A stretch of DNA of 64,000 bases from Sphingomonas glacialis (lineage in GTDB: Bacteria; Pseudomonadota; Alphaproteobacteria; Sphingomonadales; Sphingomonadaceae). The position numbers and the translations under genes were made by a program. Positions 45,359 to 54,934 of the stretch are shown piece by piece. The stretch spans positions 799,378-863,377 of the forward strand of contig NZ_BNAQ01000002.1 in NCBI RefSeq assembly GCF_014653575.1, given 5' to 3'. The notes beneath the pieces were generated by a model that worked only from the letters and a program-made list of their open reading frames with translations, was not told where the DNA came from and searched no databases. Numbering within the stretch: the stretch's first letter is position 1; every line of letters starts with the position of its first letter.

Positions 45359-46060
45359 ATGACTCGTTCGACACCTGGCGATAGCAGCCACGCGATAAGC
45401 CGTTCAACCGCATGGCTGGCGATCATGAGCGGCGGTCTTGGCATCTGTGCGTTCGGAAGCCTCATCGCTTACGTTACGACGCCGTCTCTCCAGATGCAGA
45501 CGTCCGGCGGTGTCCCGCCCATGGGCGCGCTGCTCTTGACCGTGCAGTTTTTGTCGTTCGCTGTTCAGGTCCTGATGATGATTCCGGTGGCGATTAGGCT
45601 TTTTGGCATGAGCGGTCGGCGATCGCCGGCGCCGGGTCGAAATGGAATATTCCAAGGTTGGACCATCTTGGGGGTTGTAGCTCTGGCTGGGGTGGCAATT
45701 CTCCGACTGGCAGCGATGGTCGATGTCGCGATATCCGACATTCTCTTCATGCTTCCGATGGGCCTGGTTGGCGTATGGCTGGTAGCCGTCAATTGTAAGA
45801 ACCCCATCGCCTTTCCCGGCTGGATGAAGATTTGGGGTCTGGTGGCTGGCCTCGGTCTGGTTGGCGTTTGTCTAAACTTCCTCTTCAATGGCGGCTTAGC
45901 TGTCTTTTCGAACGACTCCATGGCTTACGGGAATGACGTGAATTTTCATATCGGATTGGGCTTGTTCGGATTTCCTGGATTTAGCCTGTACGCAACGTGG
46001 TCAATTCTCCTCGGTCTTCGGTTGCCGGGACCATCAAACGAAAGCGCGGGTCGCCCCTAA
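45359..46060 (+). CDS. Six-helix membrane protein, unknown
   Basis: 233 residues from ATG 45359 (GGGGGCAGG upstream); the open frame begins at 45194 but the extra part is not convincing. About six membrane helices are predicted, e.g. STAWLAIMSGGLGICAFGSL, GALLLTVQFLSFAVQVLMM, ILGVVALAGVAILRLAAMVD, LFMLPMGLVGVWLVAVNC and GLVAGLGLVGVCLNFLFNGG. The layout resembles DUF4386 or similar proteins, but I cannot name it. It stands alone between the relaxase cluster and an IS3 element. Confidence 0.7.
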   Translation: MTRSTPGDSSHAISRSTAWLAIMSGGLGICAFGSLIAYVTTPSLQMQTSGGVPPMGALLLTVQFLSFAVQVLMMIPVAIRLFGMSGRRSPAPGRNGIFQGWTILGVVALAGVAILRLAAMVDVAISDILFMLPMGLVGVWLVAVNCKNPIAFPGWMKIWGLVAGLGLVGVCLNFLFNGGLAVFSNDSMAYGNDVNFHIGLGLFGFPGFSLYATWSILLGLRLPGPSNESAGRP

Positions 46061-46157
46061 GTGCGACGGCCGAACCTGTAGCTTGCGCCGACGACCGAAC
46101 GAATCACTTTGTCAGGCATCGCGGCTGAGGCCGCCTCCAGTGACGTGCTCCCCGTTT

Positions 46158-46986
46158 TCAGGCCGCTGATACCTTAGCTTTGGTGTTCATATGCCCTTGG
46201 CGGGGGCGGTCCGTAAACTCGGCGGGTGCCAACCCGCCAAGACTGCTGTGCGGACGCACGGTGTTGTAGTCCGTCCGCCATGCCTCGATGATCCGTCTCG
46301 CCGCAGGCAGCGATTGCAACAGGTGGTCGTTCAGGCACTCGTCGCGCAAGCGACCATTAAACGATTCCACAAAGCCGTTCTGCTGTGGCTTGCCCGGCGC
46401 GATGTAATGCCACTCGACCCCCGTGTCTTGGCACCAGGCTAGAACGGCGTGACTGGTCAGCTCGGTGCCGTTGTCGCTGACCACCATGCACGGCAGGCCG
46501 CGACGTTCGGCGATAGTGCTCAACTCGCGAACAACCCGCCGACCCGACAGCGAGGTATCGACGATGCAGGCTAGGCATTCCCGGCTGTAATCGTCGATGA
46601 TGTTGAGCAGGCGGAACCGCCGGCCGCAGACCAACGAGTCCGACACGAAGTCGAGCGACCAGCGCTGGTTGGGTTCCTGTGGGATCGCCATCGGTGCCCG
46701 CGTGCCCAGCGCGCTTCCGGCCGCCACGTTTGCGCACCGTCAGCCGCTCCGCGCGATATAGCCGATAGACCTTCTTCAGGTTCATGCCATTGCCCTTACG
46801 CTTGAGCAGGATCGCCAGACGTCGATAGCCGAACCGGCGTCGCTCGTTCGCGCTCTCGCGCATCCGCACGCGTACAGCATCCTCCTGCCCGCGAAGCGGC
46901 TCATATTGCCATGCCGACCGATTTACCCCGATCAGCCTGCAGGCGCGACGCTCGGAGAAGCCGTGGTCGGCCATCAGCTTCTCCAC
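46158..46986 (-). pseudogene. IS3-family OrfB transposase, frameshifted
   Basis: The first part begins MEKLMADHGFSERRACRLIG (46986), and the remainder of the transposase is in another frame from about 46727. The lost link is near KRGGRKRA, where two bases appear to be missing from a GCGCGC run (about 46720). The catalytic Asp, Asp and Glu all lie in the second part ([32 protein letters not shown]), followed by [20 protein letters not shown]. Without that shift the protein would be complete. OrfB is fused to OrfA by a programmed -1 frameshift on the minus-strand AAAAAAC at 47016-47022. Confidence 0.75.
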
Positions 46987-47276
46987 CGCAGCGTAGCGCT
47001 CTGCAGACCGAGTCGGTTTTTTCCTAGCAAATCCTTCAGCGCAGACACGTCGAGCATCGACTTCGCCAGCAGCTTCTTCAGCCGTCGGTTCTCGTCCTCC
47101 AGCGCGCGCAACCGCGCAGCGTCGGACACCGTCAGCCCACCGTACTTTGACTTCCAGGTGTAAAAGGTCGCATCGCTAATCCCATACTTGCGGCAAAGGT
47201 CGGCTGTCTTCACGCCGGCCTCATGCTCCCGCAGCACTCCAATGATCTGATCCTTGGTAAATCGGCTTCGCCGCAT
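46974..47276 (-). CDS. IS3-family OrfA protein
   Basis: 100 residues beginning MRRSRFTKDQIIGVLREHEA. It has the HTH (VKTADLCRKYGISDATFYTW) and a leucine-zipper-like helix (LRALEDENRRLKKLLAKSML) typical of OrfA proteins that bind the IS ends and repress or partner OrfB. It ends 12 bases inside orfB in another frame and contains the slippery site. It is intact. Confidence 0.85.
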   Translation of the reverse strand: MRRSRFTKDQIIGVLREHEAGVKTADLCRKYGISDATFYTWKSKYGGLTVSDAARLRALEDENRRLKKLLAKSMLDVSALKDLLGKNRLGLQSATLRWRS

Positions 47277-47330
47277 CGCTCGTCTCCATCTGACGAGCTA
47301 ACTTACCAATGGTATGATTTCTGGGGAGCA

Positions 47331-48166
47331 GGTCAGGACCCATAAGCTTGATTCCCTTGGCGGCGAGAATGTGATTCAGGCTTGGCAACAGCAGGAGCCT
47401 GAATTTGAGCGAGTTCTGGTTGAGCGAATAGCAGTTCGAGCGGCTTCGTCCGTTGCTGCCGAACAAGATCCGAGGTGTCGCGCGGGTCGATGACCGGCGA
47501 GTGATCAGCGGCATCATCCATGTGGTGAAGTCGGGTGGCCGGTGGGTAGATGCCCCCGCCTGCTACGGTCCGAGAAAGACGCTCTACAATCGGTTCATGC
47601 GGTGGGCGGCAAAAGGCATCTGGCAGGAGATGTTCGTCACGCTGGCAGCAACGGGCGCGCCGCCTGCCGAAGTCCTGATCGATAGCACGCACATGAAAGC
47701 CCACCGCTCGGCAGGCGGCGGAAAAGGGGGGCGCTCGTCCGGGCGATCGGGATCAGCCGAGGTGGCCGAAACAGCAAGCTCCACGCGCTCACCGACGGTC
47801 AAGGTCGCCCGCTCCGCTTCCTGCTGACCGGCGGCAACATCGCCGACTGCCGTGCCGACGATGTCCTGCTCGATGATCTTGCGCCGCGTACCATCGTGCT
47901 GGCCGACAACGCATATGACACCAACGCGATCCGCGAACTGATCGAACGTCAGGGCGCTGTGCCCAACATCCCATCAAAGGCCAACCGCCGCTGGAAAAGC
48001 TGCTTCTCGCGCTCGCTCTACAAGGGGCGAAACGCCGTCGAGCGCATTTTCTGCCGCCTCAAGGATTATCGCCGCATCGCCACCCGCTACGACAAACTCG
48101 CCACCAACTTCCTCGGCGCGATATACCTCGTAGCCGCCATCACCTGGTGGTTATGAGTCCTGACCC
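47331..48166 (+). mobile_element. IS5-family (IS427-like) insertion sequence, decayed
   Basis: 836 bp. The left end GGTCAGGACCCATAAGC and the inverted right end GGGTCAGGACTCATAAC match at most positions. The first G of the left end seems replaced by the abutting IS3 element. It carries one transposase gene of the same type as in the 20.9-kb element, but the two are clearly different in sequence. Confidence 0.7.
47405..48156 (+). pseudogene. IS5-family transposase, start and codon defects
   Basis: The frame reads LSEFWLSE, TAG, QFERLRPLLPNKIRGVARV, so the start is TTG instead of ATG and codon nine is amber. After VLIDSTHMKAHRSAGG a slippery GAAAAGGGGGG (47721-47731) marks the usual programmed frameshift of this group. 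The second part continues KLHALTDGQGRPLRFLLTGG, TIVLADNAYDTNAIRE, then GRNAVERIFCRLKDYRRIAT. All catalytic blocks are kept. The amber codon makes it inactive unless suppressed. Confidence 0.75.
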
Positions 48167-48221
48167 TAACTTGGTGCCAATAAGACCGCTAGCAACTCAT
48201 CATATCATTTATAGATAAGCA

Positions 48222-49616
48222 TTATTCTGGAAGCTTCTGAACATTTACAGTATGTCTAGCGCGTATATTAGCTCCATTACTAGTCTGTAATTTAAAAGTA
48301 ATAATCTGATCTTTTTTTACCGATATCGGGCCATAGGATTGAGAACTAAATTTATCCGCTCCACTAATTGTTGTGCGTAGCGATGTGTCAAGACCATTAA
48401 CCTGAACAATGACAGTATATTTTTCACCAAAACCCGGCGCTGCACTAACATTGTAATCAATGGCAAAAATATAGCCATTATCGGCTACCCGCCACGTCGC
48501 GTCGTCTCGCTCATCTACCGAGCCCCGCTCGGTCAAATATACGGAAGCCCCCCCTGGAGTGTCGCCTACGCTTCTCCCGCGATAATATTCGCCTCCGGTA
48601 ACGATTAATTTGGCGCCAGGCGCGACAAAGACGCGCTTGTTTCCTTTCCAGCTATTTCCATCTATAGTCAGTTGCGCTTTATCCTCGACCGTAACATCGT
48701 AGAAGGTGCGGATTGAGCCGTACCACCCACCCTGTCCCCAAAATGGAATCTCACCAATGTTTTTGGTTCGAAGGTTAGTCAGCCTAATGTTCGTACTGCC
48801 TCCAGCAATTTTGATCCCACGATTGAAGGCGCAGAAAAAATCATCGAACAGAATCTCATCACTTTTACCATCAACAATCAATCCATAGGATCGGTTGGCA
48901 TCGGCGATCGATTGAGAAAAAGTAGAAAGTTGGGCATCGGTAAGCCAGTATCCGACATCCGACGAAATCATATTTGTCCGACTGACCTGATGCCCGCCGA
49001 CGGCTACGTCTCCAACCACAGGCGTGTTCTGGCGCCAGCCAATAGATCCAATTCTAGGAAGCCCGAGGCCTCCAAAATAGTCTATAACACCAGCCATATA
49101 AATTGAGGATGCCCGCACCTCGTGTACATTAGAACCAATATAAATCCCAGTTCCTGAAATCTGCTCTGCCGTAATATTTGTCAACTGAGCCAGACCATTA
49201 CCACTAGATCCGTGCAATATTACGGCTCCCTGCCCTGTATTAACAATATTTGCGTCTCTTATATATTCAAATCGTCCATCTCCAACGTCTATCGCAGTCA
49301 TAATAGCTTTGCGATTGTCAGCAATGTAAACATTTGCAACGCCTGAATGGAACCCCGTCATAGAAAATATACTTAGTCCAGTCGCGGCAGTGACAGTAGT
49401 ACCGCTCCCGTCGAATAATTGATTATTCCCAATATCATTTGAAGATATTATATATATTCTATTTTGTAATATTATATTATTATGATTTATTAAATCATAC
49501 AATTCATTTTGAGATAATACAGTTTTATTATGCGCGTCCGCTCCTTGAGCATAGCATGACGCGCAACTCAAAAAGCCAGCATATAATAATGATAGATTTT
49601 TTACAATAATATTCAT
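48222..49616 (-). CDS. Secreted parallel beta-helix (pectate-lyase-like fold) protein
   Basis: 464 residues, markedly AT-rich relative to its neighbours, with a signal peptide (MNIIVKNLSLLYAGFLSCAS). The body has the repeated short beta strands of a right-handed beta helix (GDGRFEYIRDANIVNTGQGA, IYIGSNVHEVRASSIYMAGV, STNIRLTNLRTKNIGEIPFW). The C-terminal 90 residues form a separate beta domain (YTVIVQVNGLDTSLRTTISG). Such proteins bind or cleave polysaccharides, and catalytic residues are not evident. The low GC suggests import from another genome. It lies between IS elements in a glycan-rich island. Confidence 0.7.
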   Translation of the reverse strand: MNIIVKNLSLLYAGFLSCASCYAQGADAHNKTVLSQNELYDLINHNNIILQNRIYIISSNDIGNNQLFDGSGTTVTAATGLSIFSMTGFHSGVANVYIADNRKAIMTAIDVGDGRFEYIRDANIVNTGQGAVILHGSSGNGLAQLTNITAEQISGTGIYIGSNVHEVRASSIYMAGVIDYFGGLGLPRIGSIGWRQNTPVVGDVAVGGHQVSRTNMISSDVGYWLTDAQLSTFSQSIADANRSYGLIVDGKSDEILFDDFFCAFNRGIKIAGGSTNIRLTNLRTKNIGEIPFWGQGGWYGSIRTFYDVTVEDKAQLTIDGNSWKGNKRVFVAPGAKLIVTGGEYYRGRSVGDTPGGASVYLTERGSVDERDDATWRVADNGYIFAIDYNVSAAPGFGEKYTVIVQVNGLDTSLRTTISGADKFSSQSYGPISVKKDQIITFKLQTSNGANIRARHTVNVQKLPE

Positions 49617-49976
49617 AACTCAACAATTTGTAATATGGAAAATTATTTTTTTATTAAGAAAAAATAAATCAAAATAACAAATAAGATTGTATCATAATTT
49701 ATTATAAATACACGGCGCTCCGTCCGAAATTTATTTAATCGATTTCATCGGCTTGCAATTTACCAAGGTTTGCGAAAAATACGAGGATCACATGGGCTGG
49801 ACCGAAATCGCTCGGCGCGAGTATGACAGAAGTAGACTGCGCTATGCAAGAGACTGCGCTGATGAGCAATAAGCTGTCGTCCGGCCGTTATTAAGGCGAA
49901 CCTCCAAGGTGGGACGCCTCCGCAGGCACAAGGCGCGGACCCTCTGGGATACGATTAAGAATATCATATCAAAAGG
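49617..49976. other. AT-rich stretch without genes
   Basis: About 360 bp upstream of the beta-helix gene, much of it A/T homopolymers near 49620-49740. It probably contains the beta-helix gene's promoter. I see no gene or clear repeat. Confidence 0.45.
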
Positions 49977-50388
49977 GTGTTAATAGGCACAATTGCCCAA
50001 GGACTTTCGGCCTTTCACTACGGTACAATAGAATCTCTACGCGATGCGCGGCCGCGGCCAATCCGATGCCGTCAACGCGGCGCTGGTGGCATGGGTGCGG
50101 GTTACAGAGGGCCGCAAGGCCGAACCAACCGCGAGCATCATCGACAGCCAGTCCGTTAAGACCACCGAAGCTGACGGGCCGTGCGGCTACGACGCCAGCA
50201 AGAAGATCAAGGTTCGTAACCTCCACATTGTGATCGTCACGCTCGGCAATATGCGCAGAGGCGTGGTGCACGGCGCCGATGTGAAAGGCCACAACGGGGC
50301 TCAATGCCTGATCGAGCGGTCCTACGACGCGTATTCGGCCAGAGGCCTCGGAAGGCGCATTCTGTCGAAGGAGAGTATTGCACAATAA
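49977..50388 (+). pseudogene. IS5-family (IS1031-like) transposase fragment
   Basis: The frame from 50044 reads AVNAALVAWVRVTEGRKAEP, IIDSQSVKTTEADGPCGYDA, SKKIKVRNLHIVIVTLG, as in IS5/IS1031-group transposases (VIDSQSVKTTE-GG-RGYDAGKK-KGRKRHI-TDTLG). The conserved Asp of IDSQS is present, but the N- and C-terminal parts are missing. The final part (LIERSYDAYSARGLGRRIL) no longer resembles the family. Remnant only. Confidence 0.7.
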
Positions 50389-50502
50389 TCGGCGAAACGG
50401 GTCCGTAAGAACTAGCACTACTTTGGCAAAAATATAGTTTCGGGGATTCCCTGCGCAGGAAATGAGTGATTCGTAGGGAACCAGCTTTGAAGGGGGCTGG
50501 CG

Positions 50503-51850
50503 ATGAAACAGGATTGGCAGGGCGATCTCGAGCGGTGGCTTGAGCCGTATCTGCAGGATCTGGGCAACAAGAAGCGACGGCGGATGTGCCCGGCCTACAT
50601 CGCTGGCCTGATCGGCCCGGGCGATCGCAAGAGCATTCAGCCGATTGCAGCGCGCGGGGACGCGATCAGCTATGACCGGCTGCACCAGTTCATCGGCGCG
50701 GGGGATCTGGGACAGTGCGCCGCTGGACGCGCGCCTTTGGCGGCAAGCGGATGCTTTGGTCGGAGGCGACAAGGCCTGGCTGATTATCGACGACACGGCG
50801 CTTCCCAAGAAGGGCAAGGCCTCGGTCGGTGTCGCGCCGCAATACGCCACGGTGCTAGGCAAGAACGCGAACTGCCAGACGCTGGTCTCGGTGACGCCGG
50901 GTTCGGGAGAAGTTCCGGTGATGCTGGGTCTGCGGCTATTCCTGCCGGAAAGCTGGACAAGCGATACCGCGCGGATGTCGAGGGCCGCCGTGACCGAAAC
51001 TTTTCAAGCATATCGAACGAAGCCCGACATCGCCATTGCTGAGATCGACCGCGTCATCGCGGCCGGTGTGCGCTTCGGCTGCGTCCTGGCCGATGCCGGT
51101 TATGGCCTGTCGGCACCGTTCCGGCAGGCGCTCAGCGCATGCGGATTGTGCTGGGCGGTCGGCATTTCCCGCCACTAAAAGGTGTATCCCGCCGACGTAC
51201 AGCTGACCTTCCCGGTGGCGGGGCGTGGCCGACCACGAGTTCGGCACGTGCCCGACGTCAAATCACGAGCAGCCCATGCCATGCTCGAAGAGGCGAAATG
51301 GCGACAGGTCAGTTGGCGCCGGGGAACCAAGGGCCGCTTGACAGCCCGCTTCGCCGCCATGCGCGTACGCATTGCCGATGGTGCGTCACAGCGGATCGGG
51401 GCGGCCGGCGCACAGCATATGCCGGGCGAAGAAGCCTGGCTGGTGGGCGAGCATGGCTCCAACGGCGAGCGGAAGTACTATCTCTCCAATCTTACCGCCG
51501 ACACCCCGATCAAAGACGTCGCTGGGGCTATCAAGGCCCGCTGGATCTGTGAACAGGCGCATCAGCAGCTCAAGGAAGAACTCGGCCTCGAGCACTTTGA
51601 AGGCCGATCTTGGACCGGGCTGCATCGTCACGTGCTCATGACGATGATCGCCTACGCCTTCCTGCAAACGCGAAGGCTCGCTGCGGCGGGCCGGAAAAAA
51701 AGCGGCTCCAGACCACCGCCTCAACCGGGTCTGCAAGCTGTTCGTCAGGCCATCATCGATCGCCTGTTGCGCCCGCCCCAGCGGCATTGTCCTCATTGCG
51801 GTGAAACGCTACCAGCCCCGCATTCCGCAGTTCTGCCAAAGCCTGCTAGG
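50503..51850 (+). pseudogene. IS701-like transposase, frameshifted and interrupted
   Basis: It begins MKQDWQGDLERWLEPYLQDL with a GGGGGCTGGCG site, then shifts frame near 50715 (after the residues IGAGDLGQ) into DAPLDARLWRQADALVGGDK-like sequence. Catalytic blocks are WLIIDDTALPKKGKASVG, CVLADAGYGLS, and later [24 protein letters not shown] follows GISRH at 51176-51178. It ends in a Cys-rich tail ([18 protein letters not shown]), after which an IS481 element is inserted at 51851. The frameshift and the stop make it inactive. Confidence 0.75.
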
Positions 51851-52805
51851 TGTTTAGTCCCGGCATCTGGTGGATCGGATCCACGATGAACCTATCCGGC
51901 TCTGACGTCCAGATTTTGGCGATGTATTCGTAAGGCGTGAGGCCCCCGAGCGTCTTGAGCCTGCGGGCGAAGTTATAGGCAGCCATGAAGTCGGCGAGGT
52001 GCGTCCGTAGCTGGTCATGGTTCTCGTAGTGGAAGCGTTTGACGGTCGCCTCCTTGATGGTGCGGTCCATCCGCTCGACCTGCCCATTGGTCCAAGGGTG
52101 GTTCGGCTTGGTGAGCCGGTGCTCGATATCGTTCGCCTCACAGATCATGTCGAAGCGCATCTGCCGCGACCAGGCGGTGTTGCGGTTGCGCGGTTGCTCG
52201 GCGAACTGGATGCCATTGTCGGTCAGGATTGTATGGATCCTGTAGGGCACAGTTTTCAGCACGTGTTCGAGGAACTCCCACGCGGTTCGCCTGTCAGCCT
52301 TCTCGACGAGCTGGGTGACCGCGAATTTACTCGTGCGGTCGATGCCGACGAACAGATAGAGCTTGCCTTCGGCGGTCTGCACCTCGGCGATATCGATGTG
52401 AAAGAAGCCGATCGGGTAGCGCTTGAAGCGCTGTCGCTTCGGCTTGTCGCCCTCAATGTCCGGCAGGCGGGAGATGCCGTGACGCTGCAAACATCGGTGC
52501 AGCGCTGACCGCGTCAAATGCGGGATCGACGGCTGCAACGCATAAAGGCAGTCATCCAGTGGCAGCAACGTATGACGCCGGAACGCCACGACCGCCGCCT
52601 CCTCGGCTTCAGTCAGGGTCGTGGAATGAGGGGCCTTCGGCCCGGTCTTCATATCCTCGACCGTCGCCCGCTTCCGCCACTTCGCCACTGTCTTGGGGTT
52701 GATCCCAAGCTCCCGGCTCAACTCCGAGAGCGAAGCTTGCGATCGCTGTATTGCTGCTCTGACGGCGTGCGTGGTCGTGGCGCTCCCGTGACGTACCTGT
52801 CCCAT
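51846..52805 (-). CDS. IS481-family transposase, intact
   Basis: 319 residues from ATG 52805 (another ATG at 52820). An N-terminal HTH ([20 protein letters not shown]) is followed by a DDE core with [20 protein letters not shown], then [11 protein letters not shown], then [19 protein letters not shown]. The last codons leave the element and the stop TAG is supplied by the CTAG target at 51846-51848. The protein looks active. Confidence 0.9.
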   Translation of the reverse strand: MGQVRHGSATTTHAVRAAIQRSQASLSELSRELGINPKTVAKWRKRATVEDMKTGPKAPHSTTLTEAEEAAVVAFRRHTLLPLDDCLYALQPSIPHLTRSALHRCLQRHGISRLPDIEGDKPKRQRFKRYPIGFFHIDIAEVQTAEGKLYLFVGIDRTSKFAVTQLVEKADRRTAWEFLEHVLKTVPYRIHTILTDNGIQFAEQPRNRNTAWSRQMRFDMICEANDIEHRLTKPNHPWTNGQVERMDRTIKEATVKRFHYENHDQLRTHLADFMAAYNFARRLKTLGGLTPYEYIAKIWTSEPDRFIVDPIHQMPGLNT

Positions 52806-52861
52806 ATGGCTTCCTTCCATTCCAACGAAAGGATCGCACCATCAAACCGTGGGATCAAACA
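51851..52861 (-). mobile_element. IS481-family insertion sequence
   Basis: A 1011-bp element with ends TGTTTAGTCCCGGCATC and the inverted TGTTTGATCCCACGG. CTAGG stands before it and CCTAG after it, fitting insertion at a CTAG core, the known preference of IS481. It carries one intact transposase gene. It has interrupted or truncated the IS701-like element. Confidence 0.85.
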
Positions 52862-52866
52862 CCTAG

Positions 52867-53171
52867 ATAGACCCATAGTGCGTGGGAGCACGCCTTTATG
52901 AAATGTGTCCGGTCTGCAAAATCCCATACGCGCCGTTAGTTTTATCGCTGCGTGACAGGCCGGACAGATGTCAGCATCTGACCCTGGCTAGAAACTATCA
53001 AATAGCGCTTTCAACCAAAGGGGCGTCCATAGATGAGTCTATGGTCTAGTTGAGTTCGAGTGCGGGACCTTGATGAGCCCCGTCACGCGATCTCTCGCAC
53101 CGGCTTGCAGGTTTTTGGCAAAAAACTCGAACTTAATACAATTTAATGTAAAACCTTTACTTTGATTATGT
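52867..53171. other. Stretch without a supported gene
   Basis: About 305 bp between the IS481 element and the methyltransferase gene. It contains a short perfect hairpin (CCATAGA, TGAG, TCTATGG at 53029-53046) of unknown role. No gene seen. Confidence 0.4.
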
Positions 53172-54398
53172 TCATTTTATTGCCTCCACCCAAACGCTCT
53201 CCGCTATATACATGCCCTTTTCCTCTGAAATACTCTCAGATAAATCTTCAGATAACTGTAAAAACCGGTTAACCGATTCGATATTATTACTATTACGCAT
53301 TTCGGTCACCTCAACGAACCATCGAATAGTCGAAGCAAACCCGGTATCCCACCACACCTTTCTATTTCGAAACATCGCGAACGTCAGATCAATCCCGTAG
53401 GGCGTGAGGTTAAAAAAGTGCTGACCCTCACTGTGAACCGGTTGCATGAATGCTGAATTTGCGATCAACGATGCGCCTGACTTCAAAACCCGATGGATTT
53501 CACGGCCCATCTGCAAGGGATCGCGCACATGCTCCAGCACAGCCGCGGTATAAATGAAGTCGATGCTACCACTTTTGAAGGGAAGCGCAGTTGCGTCGCC
53601 AAAAATGTCGGGCTCCTCGAACGGAGAATATTCGAGATTGATATAACGCGGATCGGCGAGCTGCCGCCGCCCGCCGCCCACGTCGACAATCACGGCGTCG
53701 GGGCCGAGTGTTTCTACGATTTCGAAAAAGCGATGGCGAAACGCACCGCCGCGATTCCGCGCGTCCACCTTTGAATAGACCGGAGTAATAAGATCGTCGT
53801 AATGTTCGATAAGGCCATCCAGAAGGATTTCACGGCCCTGAGATTGAGGGTTTTTACCAACCGGATAAACCTTTAAACGCAGTTTTTCTTTTTTTTTGTT
53901 CCCGATTTTATAACGTCTCCCAATATTATTTTCTCTGTTGAATAAATCAATATTGTCACGGTATTGACCATTAATTTCTATGGCGGCAATTCCCGACCAA
54001 CCGTGAGCATTGAAAATGATCTCGATAACGGTCGCGTCTGACTCGAATTCAAGCGCAACGGGCATTTCAGCACCGCCAAATCCCTTCAGATAACCATCCA
54101 GCTCGAGCGTATCGCCAGTCCACCGGAAACGATTGTCCAATGCGCTCGTGTATGAATGTGATGGAATTTTAACGTTCTGTGGGCCGACCTCCGCCACTTT
54201 TTGACGCTCGTCCGCCGTCACGGCCTCGAACTTGACGAAGTTGAACCGGAAAGCTTCCAGACGCGCCCAGACCTTGCCGGCGCTATCCTCCAGCCACCCA
54301 CTATAAGCCTCTTCATCCGCGTAGCCTGTTACCACCAACGACAATGGTTCGTCCGTACCCGGTGCAGCCAGAAGTTCTAACATCTTGGACGGTCGCAT
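53172..54398 (-). CDS. Class I SAM-dependent methyltransferase with N-terminal extra domain
   Basis: 408 residues. The first about 200 residues form a beta-rich unknown domain (SLVVTGYADEEAYSGWLEDS and VALEFESDATVIEIIFNAHG). The C-terminal half has the methyltransferase nucleotide-binding motif VIVDVGGGRRQLADPR, then FGDATALPFKSGSIDFIYTA and AVLEHVRDPLQMGREIHRVL, as in Methyltransf_11. It probably methylates a glycan or lipid. The coding sequence is lower in GC than the core genes. It is cytosolic. Similar MTase motifs occur in the 60074 gene. Confidence 0.8.
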   Translation of the reverse strand: MRPSKMLELLAAPGTDEPLSLVVTGYADEEAYSGWLEDSAGKVWARLEAFRFNFVKFEAVTADERQKVAEVGPQNVKIPSHSYTSALDNRFRWTGDTLELDGYLKGFGGAEMPVALEFESDATVIEIIFNAHGWSGIAAIEINGQYRDNIDLFNRENNIGRRYKIGNKKKEKLRLKVYPVGKNPQSQGREILLDGLIEHYDDLITPVYSKVDARNRGGAFRHRFFEIVETLGPDAVIVDVGGGRRQLADPRYINLEYSPFEEPDIFGDATALPFKSGSIDFIYTAAVLEHVRDPLQMGREIHRVLKSGASLIANSAFMQPVHSEGQHFFNLTPYGIDLTFAMFRNRKVWWDTGFASTIRWFVEVTEMRNSNNIESVNRFLQLSEDLSESISEEKGMYIAESVWVEAIK

Positions 54399-54645
54399 AA
54401 TATAATCCCTGAACGAACCTGTTATCGCGCTTTTACAGCCATACCGCGGCTTACCGCATCAGGGTGGCAACCGGTAACTTACCATACCCACCTATTCCCA
54501 GATCGAAGCTTATTCCAATCGGAAACCAAGGCCTTTCAAGTGCTGCTCGCTATTAAACTCGCGGAAGCCAAGTTTCATCAATCCCTATTTGAGGATTGCG
54601 CATATCGAGCAGCGGTCGCACCGCATAGCCCTTATCGACATCGCG

Positions 54646-54812
54646 TGACGTCCCCCCTGTTTTTTCATCCAGTTTGAGTGAGAGTTTTCCGGCCCTTTAG
54701 AGCCTACGGGCGAGGAGCTGGGACATGAAGAAGTCGAAGTACACAGACGAACAGATCGCGTTTGCGTTGAAGCAGGCGGAGACGGGCACACCGGTGGCAG
54801 AGGTAATCCGCC
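54646..54812 (+). mobile_element. IS3 left end with start of orfA, truncated by IS21
   Basis: Begins TGACGTCCCCCCTG and runs about 167 bp. It nearly repeats 63447-63607, including GGCCCTTTAGAGCCTACGGG and the orfA start MKKSKYTDEQIAFALKQAET (ATG 54725). The frame ends where the IS21-like element begins (TGTCAACG, 54813). Only about 29 codons of orfA remain. It is part of a pair of IS3 ends bracketing the 54.6-63.6 kb block. Confidence 0.75.
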
Positions 54813-54934
54813 TGTCAACGCCGGTCGGATTCCAGGCCAGCGGGGCGGAGTAAAAGCAGGCCATTGTTGATGTGGGCCTGACGATATGAAGAGGGCCCCG
54901 ATCGGGGCCCTCTTCATATCGTTGTCGTCGTCGA

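Larger units (their letters stand above)
46146..47330 (-). mobile_element. IS3-family insertion sequence
   Basis: An 1185-bp element. The left end TGCTCCCCGTTTTCAGG and right end TGGTATGATTTCTGGGGAGCA share inverted TGCTCCCC with TG...CA ends, as is usual for IS3. It carries orfA and orfB in minus orientation. OrfB is frameshifted. The right end abuts an IS5-like element directly (next base 47331). No target duplication is evident. Confidence 0.75.
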
